Origin: Plantago major
Taxonomy: Eukaryota; Streptophyta; Magnoliopsida; Lamiales; Plantaginaceae
DNA length: 64,000 nucleotides
Assembly: GCA_026545765.1 (NCBI GenBank)
Contig: JAIFAC010000423.1
Location: 1-64,000 of the forward strand
Direction: 5' to 3'
Shown here: positions 23,902-35,329 of the stretch, piece after piece
Position numbering within the stretch: the stretch's first letter is position 1
Layout: every line of letters starts with the position of its first letter
Translations under genes and position numbers: made by a program
The notes under the pieces: generated by a model
What the model was told of the DNA's origin: nothing
Database searches by the model: none
The model's input: only the letters and a program-made list of their open reading frames with translations

Positions 23902-23910
23902 TATAAATAG
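23902..23910 (+). promoter_or_regulatory. TATA box of the antisense unit in gypsy element 2
   Basis: TATAAATAG, followed about 20 bp later by 'cacactttagcca'. The same box and following sequence recur at 63323-63331 in the third gypsy copy. The direction is + and therefore opposite to gag-pol. A leader exon would start near 23935. Confidence 0.6.
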
Positions 23911-24075
23911 TTTGCTAGATCATCATTTTCACACTTTAGCCAATCGAATCTAGAGCAATCCAAGCAAATAACAAGCTTCCGAGCAATCAAAGTTTCAGCA
24001 GTAATCGTATCTTCGTAAGTCGGGCTCGAGCAAGCAAGGCTTCATCGTCCTCAATCTTCTTCAAACGCTTATCAA

Positions 24076-24555
24076 GTAAGTAACCGCTTTCTCAATTCCG
24101 ATCGATTGTTCTTCTTTCTGATACATGTATGCTTTGTTGAATTTCTAATCTCGTATGTTGTATAGATAGATCTCAGAATAACCGTCAGTGTTTCGCCAAA
24201 TAACATGCCGATGTTGAATTTTGGTGAAACAAGTATTGCATGCTTCAGAGTTGAATTATGGTGCCAATTTGTAGACATGACTTGTAGATCGACCGTGAAT
24301 GTGCCATGTATGGTAGATTATAGCACCAGAGGTTTGTTGAAATCCTCGCTGCATTGCCTCGTGTCAGATATAATAAAGGCTAATAGGCACATAGAATTCT
24401 CAGGTACCACCTTGTGTGACAAGTTAAAATGAGATAGGAAAATGACCTATAGGAATCCTAATAGAGTAGGTTTCTCTAGACAATCGACCTAATAAAATAC
24501 GAAACGAACTCTGACAACCACAATTTCATCTTTCCGATCCATTTCCTTGCCCTAG
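24076..24555 (+). other. Leader intron of the antisense unit (480 bp)
   Basis: The donor GTAAGT begins at 24076 (after 'cttatcaa') and the acceptor is TTGCCCTAG ending at 24555. An ATG follows two bases later. The donor and the sequence leading up to the acceptor are conserved in copy 3 (donor at 63520, same pre-acceptor text at 63930-64000), while the middle of the intron is much more diverged. That is the pattern expected of a real intron. Confidence 0.55.
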
Positions 24556-24556
24556 G

Positions 24557-27400
24557 ATGTCCGGAAAGATAGTCAAAACCAACATGAAGTTCAAGACTAT
24601 GATGATGGAGTGAACCAAAGATCCGGGTCCGCCATCGTGAGCCCGTCCAGATCGATCATCCTGAGTTGGAGATTCTCAAAACAGGTGCTGGAGAATGTGG
24701 TAATTGAGCAGTGATCCCGAGGCTCCCAACGCTGGACGCTAGGAACTCATCTCTTCTGGGACTCAAGTCGGGCACTGCGGTAATCGTGAATTCATGACCT
24801 GCGGTAGGGCGATCAGATGTTGTAAGGACTAGGTCACGAGTCCAATCTCTAACCATAGGCGATGGAGGTGTGTCCCAAGGAAGTGCGAAGAGGAATACGC
24901 CTGTAATCGGGAGATGACATCAAGCGAGATGTGGATGATCTTGAGATGTTCGAGGCCGGAGAAGAGGACAGGGTTGTGACGGAAATTGGTCCGTCCAATG
25001 CGGGTACTTCCGGGAGAGAGGAAGATGGAGAAGAGGAAGAGGACGAGGAAGAGGAAGACGAGGATGAAGAGGATGAAGACGAAGAAGAGGCCTCGCAGGC
25101 TTCCCGTCCACGAGGGCGCTCGGTCGGACGGTCGCCAACTCGCCCTTCATCAGATGTCGTTGTTCGCTTGTGCAACCCAATCCTCCACTAGTTGAAGGTC
25201 GCGGAGCTAATGCAAGAAGGATTAAATTTCCTCGTTATCATGGATCCCATGCGTAACTTAATAAGGACGGTCCATCAAAGGTGAAGCAGAGGATATTCCG
25301 AGTGGAGAAGAAAATGGGAAATCCCAAATTGTGGAAATCATCGTACGGATCCAGTCACTTTTACAACCCGCCTTGGTATATGTGTGCACGAGGTCGCTTT
25401 TCGCTGGATGGAAGTCCATCGATCCACTCAAGGACATCCTCAATTACATCAGATTGGTCTGAGTCAAGTGATCCCAAAGTCTTTCGAATCTCATTTGCTT
25501 TCATTTTCTCAGAAGAAGAAGAAGCAAATCAGAATTTTGAAAATTTTCACAACTGCTTAATGTAACTTTAGTCCGGAACCCCTAATTCTACACATTTGTA
25601 AATAGGCAGCTTATAACTTTATTGCTAATCCGATCTCTTCCTGATCCAAATGGTGGGAGAAATATGTTTTCGTCAATGGTCAGAAGCCCGATGTCCAAGA
25701 GGACACGGAGCAATGGGGCTACCAAAGAAATTCTTAAGGCAACATCCCGAATCAAGCGCCTTCCAAAAAATGTGGCACCTGGTGCTGTTACACAAGAAGG
25801 AGACTACGAGAAGCATCCATTCCATTTGATTGATCTGCCACCATGCCCCTATTTAAGCGGATTGACGGTCAGGAATGTGGAGGCCGACTAGCTTTAGTAA
25901 ATACTTTGAAAACTTGTGTTGTTGTTCTAAGTGTTATGCATGATTTTCATATATTTCCGCTTTTAATCTATATCTGCATCTCAGCTTTTGTTTGTTCCGT
26001 TTACTAGTTTGACTACATCATGTCTACCTCCGAGAAAAGAAGAAACAACAAAGAGAGCAAATGCTCAGAGATGGCAATCGTCAAGGACCAAAGTGATCAA
26101 CACACCGACTCGCCAAAGCTGGACCAAGAATGCGGCACTATTCGCTATGAGGAAAAGGGAGAAAGGAGGGCGAAGACCCTCAAATGCTATCAGGCTCGAG
26201 AAAGGCAAAGGCCCACACTGAGGGTCGCCGCCGTAAACCTCCGCAGCCTATCCGGTGCCGGATTCACATTCCGGACGTTGACGCGGGACGCCATTACTTC
26301 GGTGAAGAGGAATTGCCTCTGACCTCTCACCGATGCGATGAGATGCTTATTCTCCACGAAGCTTCATTGTCCACCAAGCCGCCTGGATGCGAGTATGAAA
26401 GGTGTCGAGGTCCGCCCAAGATTGAGAGGGTTCGAGAGATCCAGCTTGTATCAAAGGCTAAGTCACTTCCGTAACTTTACTTCATATCAAGATTTGAATG
26501 GATAAATTGTCGATTTTTATTGTTCGGACTTTATTGTAGCTCGGATGCATGATAAGGGCCTTAATGGAAGGTCAGAACGGGCCACCATAGAGGAGTACTT
26601 GCAAAGCATTGGCCAGAGCTAAGAGGAGGACAAGGTGAAACAAATGGATGAGAAGGTGAGGAAAAGGGATGGGTGATTGTCAAGTTGAAGGCTAACCGAT
26701 CGTGCAAAGGCGGTTTAGATTGCCGACGAGTGAAATGGCAGACCATTTCACCGCCGGGCCCTCAAGTCGCTCTTGGAATTGAAGAATTTCCTACTGAGGA
26801 TCTCTGCCTGCTCAATTCAAGTCAGAAGGACTTCATGCGGTCCGACTCCTTCAAGTACTTCCGCCGATAAAGCTAATGCCTCCGTCTGGAGGGTTTACGC
26901 CCGCCATAAAGGCTTGTGTGACAAGAAACCGTGCCCGTGAAGTAATCGAAGGAGGAAGGACCAATCCTTCCAAATGATAAGGGCGGTAATCCCCGTGAGG
27001 AGGTTTTGACGAGCAATCGGCCTCATGTGAATTCATGAATGTGTCACCGAGGAGGGTGATATTGAGATTAATAATGGTAGACCTTTTCTTCCCGACTTCG
27101 AAGGCTCCGGAGTAAGTGTTTCGTGCCTTCAAGGATCACGAACACTTTTTGAAGAATTGTATCGTATGCCCTCCTGATCAAAGGCTATGACGCCAACTAT
27201 GATATGTTCAGTATGAAGGCCCTTGTCGCCAGGACGAGTCCCGTGCAAATCCTTCAACTGCTGATCCTCCTCCAACCCCATCGACCAATGATGCAGGTCC
27301 GAGCCGCCTCCCCAAGAAGAAGTCCGGTATGCCCATAGAAATTTCAGAACTAAATGGATGCCAAGTACACTAATTTTTTTCATGTTTGTAATAGTATTCT
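24557..27400 (+). pseudogene. Antisense ORF remnants of gypsy element 2 (unknown function)
   Basis: After the intron an ATG (24557) starts a frame beginning MSGKIVKTNMKFK that meets a stop after 18 codons; other frames stay open in turn. At 24931-25191 a frame encodes a strongly acidic stretch (Glu/Asp run at about 25018-25090). Further open pieces lie at 25281-25565, 25622-25891 and 25988-26474. I do not recognise a domain. Tat-type gypsy elements are known to carry extra ORFs, some antisense to pol, and this fits that pattern by position. The reading frames are badly broken, so exon structure is uncertain. Confidence 0.45.
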
Positions 27401-27799
27401 AAGTACAATATCATTCTGCTTAGTATGACAATGCCTTATTTTTGTACTTCCTGATCCAACATAATATGCGTAGTTTTAATAGATTGCATAAATATACAAC
27501 TCTTGCAAACTCGGATCACTTTGAGCAACTTCGATTTAAGACGACAAATCATCAACTTGCTGATTTTCGGACTACTGATAGCTTAACCCTGATGTTTCCG
27601 CAAATGAAGTTTGTTTGACTGGTCGATGAGTGAATGCTCGAACACTTTTATAGATAGTTATAAGAAGTTAAAAACATGGGCTCAATATGAGAAGATGGGG
27701 TAAGCCCAAATGATCCAACATCGTTGCCTGCATTTGATGGCTCAAGCCCATCGTCGACGCCAATCTTCTTACATGGCGATGTCGATCGTTCGCCCCATC

Positions 27800-27807
27800 T
27801 ATAAATA
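27800..27807 (+). promoter_or_regulatory. Second TATA box on the antisense strand
   Basis: TATAAATA within 'cgccccatctataaataccc', followed by 'gagttctcaaccgcattg' and a pyrimidine-rich stretch resembling a plant 5' leader. It resembles the arrangement at 23902. A short ORF (27826-28050) follows. It could drive a second antisense transcript; no second copy is available in the window for comparison. Confidence 0.35.
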
Positions 27808-28575
27808 CCCGAGTTCTCAACCGCATTGATTGTACAATTCGATTCTAATCTTCTTCCTTTGAAAATTTCTTTCCTCTTCTCGTGCTCGATTCATCTAAAT
27901 TTTTATCCAAAAATAAAGGTGTCGAGCCCAGTGGTCTCAATAGAAGATGGATTGATTTTCCCTCGAGATTCTGGCCCACCTCAAATCGCATGTTGTCTTG
28001 AGTTTGAGAGTGGTTGGTCTAGAGGGACGGGTTGCTCAAGATCTTGTTAGGAAATATAGATCTCGAAGATGTTCCGACCGAGTAGTAAACCCATCGACGA
28101 TCCCATCGGGTACATGCGATCCACCCGTAGGAGCTTGTCCTATCCGAGGAGTCGCTTAGGTGGGCCATAGTACGATCAATATGTCAAATCCGTGTTCGAT
28201 TCGAACGAATGGATGTTTTCAAGAATATTAATGTCCGGAGAATGATCCTCGATTCTTCCGTTATGTACATCCAACTATTCATTGTTTATGGATGGATCGA
28301 TGCTATCGGAGTGTTGAGGGTTCCTTTCGTCAGAGATCCCTAGTGAAGTATGGCGATCTCGAGAATGTGATGATTTTTCCGTTGTATTGACAGATGTTGT
28401 GTGGATCCTAATAGATATATCTGATAGTAACATGTACAAAGGGGATTATGTGCACTTTTGTTTATCAGACAAATGTAATTATTGTTGTAGTCTCTTCGAC
28501 ATGTAAATAATTAAATTTTGTCTAATCAAAGATGAAAATTGTATTGATTTGTCAGAATTCAATTACAACTTGTGG

Positions 28576-29750
28576 TCATAATGGCCAATGACAAAAGAGT
28601 AACAAAATATAACCGATGGAGTTCTTTGCAATGCACTTAAGCATAAAATTTTTGAAGGTTCTTAGCATTCTCGTATGCTTAAGTGGACGCCCATGCCCAT
28701 CCTCTAGTTCATAACTTCCGCTCACTCTAGCTCCAATGATCTTGTAAGGTCCTTCCCACTGGGTTCGAAGTTTCCCAACATTGCTCAAAATATCGGCTCA
28801 TGAGCACCAGATCTCCGACCAGAATCTTTAGCTTGAATATTCTTGTTATAGTCCGGATGCAGCTTGATATCTATGGATATTAGCCAATGCCTCGTCCTTC
28901 TTCCGATCTAGCATGTCTAGGTCATAGATCCGAAGCTTCCTGATTGGCGGTCATGAAACTCTTGATCCTCATTGTTTCGATCGCAATCACTCCGGTATGA
29001 CTACTTCTGCTATAAACCGTAGCAAAAGGAGTCTCTATTTGCATTCATGTTATGGTGCGATGAGCCCACAAGACACCATCTAGGTCATCCTAACTATCCC
29101 GAGAAGTCCTCAACAAGCCCGTGATCTCGACAATTGTTTTGTTCGTGGACTCACTGCTTGTTAGCCGTGGATATCCGGCTGAGGTGAAACGTTGCTCAAT
29201 TTTGAAGGAAGTTAACCATTCCTTAAGTCTCAAGTACGTAGAATTGAGCACCATTGTCCGAGACAAGGATTCTTGCAAGCCAAAGCGACATGAATGTTTT
29301 TCCAAATGAAGGTTCAGATTGACTTTTCGTGATAGTGGCTACGGCTTCGCTTCTACCCACTTAGTGAAATATTCAATGCCTACAATCAAGAATTTCCTAT
29401 GTTGAAGTTCCTCTTGGGAAAAGTCCCAATATCAATTCCCATTGGTCAAATCGACATGCTACGATCGATTTGAGTCATTGGGTGTTCTGACGATGAGGAA
29501 TGTTAGCATAGTATCAATCGTAATAACTCCGAGCAAATCCTCACTGCATCTTTATCAATGGTGGGGCAATAGTACCTTGTTTCCGATGATCTTTGAGCAA
29601 GAGTCCGACCTCCGAATGACTTCCACCTTCCATCGTGGATCTCTTCTAGCATCGTTGCTTCCTCGGATCCAAGCATCTCAGATGTGTTCGTGAAGGATTT
29701 CTTGTACAAATCCTTCCAAGTATAAAATACATGCACACTTCGATTCTTTC
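28576..29750 (-). pseudogene. Gypsy element 2 integrase remnant
   Basis: Reading leftwards: the zinc-finger region (LGSEEATMLEEIHDG at about 29630-29680, then GRTLAQRSSETRYYCPT), core blocks CRFGL, NSTYLR and STNKT (29130-29305), and the C-terminal block QWEGPYKIIGARVSGSYELE (28690-28760). These are in the order of a Ty3/gypsy integrase. Frameshifts and stops interrupt it, and the catalytic residues cannot all be placed. Confidence 0.8.
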
Positions 29751-29799
29751 GGATCGTAGATAAAGATCCGCTTGAGGTAGTTATAGATGCCTGGCCATC

Positions 29800-31900
29800 C
29801 AGCTTTCTTCTGCTCCAATGACCATAATGGTCGGAGTAGGGTTCATGACGACGAGTTCATAATTGTGAGTAGAATAACCCTACTATAGTGTTTAAAGCAC
29901 CAAGGTTATGACGATATTTTGCCAAAGTGTCCGCCTTTCATTCCATTCCCTATCAAATTTTTCCAGGTAAACTCCTCAAAGAGACTCACTTCGCTTCAAG
30001 AGCTCAAGATACTTGATCATCGATGGGCCCTTCATGCGAAAGCACCCGAGAATCGAGCTTCAACTAATTATGAGTCCGTAGAAGCTTTGAAGCCTGGACT
30101 TGTAGAGACTTGGCTATACGAGTCCCACCAACAAGGCTTCATATTCACTTCATTGTTTGTAACCTTGAAGTCCAAAGAGATCGATAGTCATGTTCCGCTT
30201 CATCGACTTTTAAGGTAGATTCGATGCCTCCCACTCTTCGGTGGATGAACCATCCACTTCCAATGTCCAAACATTAGTGGGTCGCTCTTAATGGGTTCCC
30301 TCGAACTTTTAACCTTTGTTCTCCTCTTTCGAGTATCCCGTCGTAGTCATAAGTTTTAATCATTTGAGATATTATCAAGGAGGAACATGTGGTTAACCCG
30401 AAGTTTCAAATTTCATGATGGATTCCGAGATTGATCGATGAATCGAGCATCTTCAAAGTTATCCGGCCGATCTTCGCGAATCGATTTATGTTGATCTCGC
30501 TTGTAATCAAGCACTCAATGCTCGCTATCCGAGACTTTCCTCACTCAAGAATAACTTGAGCTTTCGTGGTTTGAGCCCGATAGCTAATGTCGATTCGCCA
30601 ACTCAATTGCCCACTTAGAGAGTCGTCCGATTGATCAGCTTCAAGGACGTGTTTCAAAGGTTCTGCTGTTAGTACCACTATTTTATGAGACTTGAAATAG
30701 GGTTTCAACTGCCTTTGCGGTGTAAATCAAAGCATATGCAATCTTTACGTATCTTTTCGCCTCTAACAAAGGCTTTACTAAGATAGTAAATTGACATGTG
30801 ATCATTACCGATCCGCATAAACACTAACTCATCGCTTCTTCCAGAATCGCTAGGTAGAGGTAGAGTGGTTCTCCTTTAACGGCTTGGAGAGCAAAGTGAG
30901 GGAATGGAGGTATTTCTTTAAGTTTTCAAAGGCCTTTAACATTCCCACGCCCACTCAAAGTTCTTCCTTCCGGAGGATTTTGAAGAATGGCAAATTCTTC
31001 TCCGCTGGATCGTGAAATGAAGTGACTTAAGGACATAAGACATCCGATAAGTTGTACCTCGCTGATGTTCTTGTTGGGGAAGATCTAGGATGGCTTTTAT
31101 CTTCTCGGATTTGCACTTATCCCCTTCCGTGACCAAGTAACCTAGGAACTTCCCGCCTTTTATTCAAGGTGCACTTTTCCTGATTGAGCTTCATTCTGCA
31201 TTTCCTAAGGATAGCAAAGCATTTGTTCAAGTTCTCTATATGATGTTCTCGATTTTGCTTTTAACAAGCATGTCATCCACGTACACCTCCATGGTTTTGC
31301 CAATTTCTCTTTGAACATTTGATTTACCAAATGGTAAGTAGCTCTTCATTTTCAACCAAGGGCATCACTTTAAAGCAATATACCCTCCCGCAACAAAGAA
31401 AGTTGTTTTCTTAATATCCTCCTCGCCATCCGAATCGTAAAGCCTTGATACGCCCATAAAACCCAAAGAACGCACATCCCGCCGCGGAGTCAACCAATTG
31501 GTCAATCCGGCAACGGTATGGATCCTTTGGGCAAAACTTATTCAAATTGTGAAATCATTGCAGATCCGCCATTTACCCTAGGATTTCAACTAGGACAACG
31601 CTGTAAACCCAATCGAATAAAGAACTTCTTCAATGTGTCCGCCTTCACGAGCCACCAACTTCCGCTATGATGGCATCCTCAATCGACCAAAATATTTTCT
31701 TTTCATGATATATTTAATCGATGGGTCCATGTTCAGACGGTGAACAATGTACCCTGATCTATCCCTCACGATCGCTGCTCCAAGCGAAGACATCTCTATC
31801 GTCTTGAGACAAGAGATGAGCTTCATCTCCACTTCGCATTCATCTCTGCTTTCGATTCTAGTCTTCTTGTCCGGCTTCCAGCGCAAGTTCAACATCCTTG
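29800..31900 (-). pseudogene. Gypsy element 2 reverse transcriptase-RNase H remnant
   Basis: The start of RT reads IVHRLNMDPSIK (about 31730-31765). LNKFCPKDPYR lies near 31510-31545, KTTFFVAGGYIALK near 31375-31415, and the catalytic YVDD box is intact at 31273-31284 inside MEVYVDDMLVKSKIENI. VTEGDKCKSEKIKAILDLP (31080-31136) is the thumb/connection. RNase H (about 30900-29800) is barely legible. There are many stops. Confidence 0.8.
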
Positions 31901-32010
31901 AGTTTCATGAGGTTCGATCCATGCGGTTTTGGGAAACTTATATCAACTCTATTCCAATGTCAGATTCTCCTTTTCTGAGGAGAACAACTGGATCTAAGTT
32001 AAAGAGATCG

Positions 32011-32600
32011 CTAATACAGAGCTGATGCTCTCCTAGTAGACATGATGTAACACTCCCAAGCTTCTCGGTGTTTCATATTTTCTCCAACTCCGTAGGAGTT
32101 GGAAACTTCATTCGCTATGGAGGGTAGAAGATATAGCTCGAACCGTCGAGCCCTGACGACCAAAGATGGCATTATAATCGGGTCTGATTTACTACCACTA
32201 AACGGACTAGTCAGGTCATTCTCATGGATGTGTACCCAACAATACATGAAGCATGATGCTCCTAAAGGATTGACGCATTTCCTCCAATCCTAATATGGAG
32301 GTATTAACTCTCTCATATTGAATTCCTCCCAAATTCATCTGATCATTGTTCTTTCGCAATGATGTTCGAGGAACCGCTCGTTCACCGCCATTTGATAGGT
32401 TGCTATGGTTAAGGAAACCACAAGTGGGACATCCGATCATCCATGTCCTCGCCTCACCAGAGGAGGAGGAATCTCACCACATCAAAGGAGATAGTTGGTT
32501 CCACTTGATCACCGGAGCAACAGGATCTATCATTGTTCCGCATATTCTCGAGCCATCCGCCTCATGCTTCGCTATCGCCACCCGGACTCTCATGCTATGG
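32011..32600 (-). pseudogene. Gypsy element 2 protease region remnant
   Basis: The open frame at 32011-32247 contains SKSDPIIM, which fits the block before the aspartic protease active site in this lineage. The active-site triad itself is not readable. The assignment rests mostly on position between gag and RT. Confidence 0.45.
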
Positions 32601-34450
32601 TGTTAATCACTCCACTATATGGACGATTCTCCATTTCAATATCATCATCATACTCAGATCGGTGATGATCTATCCGAGACGGATGATCGTCATGAGGGGG
32701 CAGTGATAGCAAGGGTCATGTCTCCGTCATTGCTCTTCCCTTCGCTCCGTCCTATCATGCCTAGAAGGTTCCGTATAGACGCGTTCTTCAACTATCCTTT
32801 TCTTATTAAATGCTCAACTCGATTTTCAAATAATGCAATCGTCATTCTACGACCATGGCTCTTATGAAACTTGCAATACCCTTTTGCATTCTTGTTCTTC
32901 CGATTATTGTGAGATGGCTTTCGCCATTGAACATCCAACTTTTCGTCGATAATGGTGGCCAAGATGTCGATCTCGGTCTATCGAGACGGATATAATCCGC
33001 ATACCTTCATGGACTCTTTCCTCGTCAAACCTTTTATCCTTGTATTCCTTCTTCGATCGAACTTTCCGTATGCGTTGCTTTTACTTCATCGCTCTTTTCC
33101 TTTCGATCCATTTCATCGAACATTCCTTCGATACTCCTCTCGTGACATTACATCTTCACAAATATCATCCAAATGCTTTTCACCTCACTTCCTGCTAGAG
33201 AGTTTCCTTTGAGTTCTCCGCTGTAAGTATAAGCATACAGTGACTTGACTAATTGCCTTAATCAGTGAGACTCAACTCGAGGACCTCCGCATTGAAGCTA
33301 TCTAGGAAAGTCCTAAGATCCTCTTGTTCTCTTTGTAGAACTTCCGCCAGTGCTCCATACCGCTTTCTTTTCGACTTTCCAAATCTTCTCGTGAACTTGG
33401 AAGAGAGGTCCGCATAGGATTTCACCGATTTGTTTGACAATGCAAAGGTACCAATCCATGGCTATTCCAAAGAGAGTGGATGAGAAAGTGAGAGCTTGTA
33501 TTATGTCTCATCCCTTTAGAATACATCTTCGTGTCAGACTGTTAAGGGCCCATAGGACAAGTATCTCCGTAGTAGTACTCCAAGTTCGAATCACTTTATC
33601 CGAAGTTCTTGCTTCTTTCCTTTTCTTTCATGATATCATCACATAAAGGATTTGGTGCACTAGTAGTTATCTCGCTATGATCTTCACCAAACGTCCGAGA
33701 TTGAGAATCTGAGCTTCCAAGGCCTTTTGTTGAGCGTAGATTTCTTCCGCATTCATCATCTCTCCGCCCTCGATGAACTCTACATCTGCTGGAGTTGATC
33801 CACGGGACCATGGGAATGGTTTCGCTACATGATCTCCGCTCATGAGGTATTTGTCGGATCTCAGGTTCTGCTTCCGCCTTCTCCCGACGTGCTCTCCGTC
33901 TGCTCTCGACTTCCTTCACGCTGAGCCCGGGAAGCAGAGGCTCTTCTTTAGGAGATTCTGCAGTCCTCCTGGTAGCCGATTCCAACCTCCGCCGGATCTA
34001 CGCTCGCTCCTTGATAGAGGGCTCACTTGCCTGTATTAGCTAATCAAGCGGAGTGACTTGTTGGGGATGGACATTGTTAGACCCAAGACAACCTTAGATT
34101 ATTGTAAGCACTCTACCAAATTGATTCGCTCAATCCAAAATCACCGTGTGGACTATACGACCATCGACATGGTAAATGTCACCGAGGAGGACCTCGTGTT
34201 CCGCCGAGGAACTCGCCTCTTCTCCGTGATTCTCGCAAGATTCTAAGGAACATTACTTGACTCTCTGGACGAACATCTCTTCCTTCATCGGAGGATGGGC
34301 TTGTCAGTGACCATCGCCGTATCTCATTCCTCGTTGTTCCTTCCTCAAGTGGCCTTCCGTCCTCTTTGGGTGGACGCCCACGGGACTGGAGGTGGAGTTC
34401 GATGTCAGCAGATTAGTCCGTCATTCTTCTCGTTCTTCCCATCACCAATT
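32600..34450 (-). pseudogene. Gypsy element 2 gag remnant
   Basis: At 33258-33440 the - strand reads SYADLSSKFTRRFGKSKRKR and then EQEDLRTFLDSFNAEVLEL, the core of the retrotransposon gag domain. An Arg/Glu-rich N-terminal region is open at 33596-33985. The C-terminal half (32600-33250) is frame-shifted. Confidence 0.75.
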
Positions 34451-34469
34451 AAAACACTAACCTTTGTAA

Positions 34470-34492
34470 GGATTCCCATGATGGCGCTTAAA
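34470..34492 (-). other. Primer-binding-site-like sequence of gypsy element 2
   Basis: Directly inside the 5' LTR, the - strand reads TTTAAGCGCCATCATGGG, close to the TTTGGCGCC... tract that many plant gypsy elements use for tRNA priming. Two central bases differ, so it is a decayed or variant site. Confidence 0.5.
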
Positions 34493-35329
34493 TGTCGAGG
34501 GTTGCCTCAAACACTAACTAAACTACTACAAGTCCCTATTCTAAGATCCTCCAACTTAATGTCCGACCTAAGAGCTTTGTCAGTCAACACTTGAAAAGGA
34601 CTACTGGGGGGTAGATGGGTAACGCGTTTGCTAGTGTCAAACCGAGGAGACTTTACTCAAGAGAGAGAAGAAAGCTCTCAATGTAGCAATTATGAGGGAA
34701 GTTATAATATGAGTCTTACCTTAATGTATGGGATCTAGTGCTATATTTATAGTTATCATGTACTTATGAAGTGGTCCATAAGATGATGCCAAGTGTATGT
34801 TCAGATTTGGACACCATGCTCCTCGCCCACGGCCCAATAGTATGTGAAAGTCCAATACTATTAGATGGGCCCTAGAGGTAGATTGGTCCTTTACCTCTCG
34901 TACTATTCTCATTGGGTCCGTGTGAGACCTTTAGAATGATCCGAGCTCACGAAATGTCGGCCTTAGGTAACTCAAGACGGTCCGAGACACAAGTTGCCTT
35001 AAGTATCTTCGAGGTTCCAATATATACGCTAGTCTTATTGTTAAGGTGGCGTCCGAGTTGATCTCGTCCGTCCGCTTTGCATCCTAGGATCGATAAGTTT
35101 GATATTTGGTGAGGCCATGTGACCTCTCGTCGTTCGAAAGTCATGCACCTAGCTAGGCTTGACGAGTCGATAAAGTGTGTCGATTGAACGTCTCGTCGAC
35201 GGAATGGTTCCTACAAGGCGACCATCTAAGTGGTCGGACCAAGATTGAATCGTCGCTAAGCCTCGATGCGCTTCTAGACGCCGCTTATAATGGCGCCTTT
35301 AACGAATTGGACATATATCCGTATCAACA
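34493..35329 (-). repeat. 5' LTR of gypsy element 2 (837 bp)
   Basis: Same family as 16124-16970, with ends TGTCGAGG / TATCAACA. The - strand TATA-like box is at about 34740-34751. It differs from its partner by many small indels, so the insertion is not recent. Confidence 0.85.

Larger units (their letters stand above)
16124..35329 (-). mobile_element. Gypsy element 2 (Ty3/gypsy, Tat-like) with an antisense transcription unit
   Basis: The LTRs are at 16124-16970 (3') and 34493-35329 (5'); both start TGTYGAGG and end ATCAACA. On the - strand, gag (about 34450-32600), protease region, RT-RNase H (31700-29800) and integrase (29750-28570) follow in gypsy order. Between integrase and the 3' LTR, about 4.5 kb runs in the opposite sense: two TATA boxes, a leader intron and decayed ORFs on the + strand. 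A LINE (17275-23693) interrupts this part. Without the LINE the element is about 12.8 kb. The bases flanking the LTRs (GTAAT and ACTAC) are not a clear target-site duplication. All ORFs are broken. A related copy starts at 61894. Confidence 0.85.

Noticed and set aside
24849-25175. Poly-Ser open frame on the - strand
   Set aside because: It is the opposite strand of the Glu/Asp-coding purine run at 25018-25090 and has no other support.
28576-34450. Host genes on the + strand opposite gypsy 2 pol
   Set aside because: The many + strand frames here are shadows of the - strand gag-pol remnants, whose motifs are recognisable.
16124-35329. Target-site duplication for gypsy element 2
   Set aside because: The flanking bases GTAAT and ACTAC do not match, so no duplication is claimed although the LTR ends are clear.
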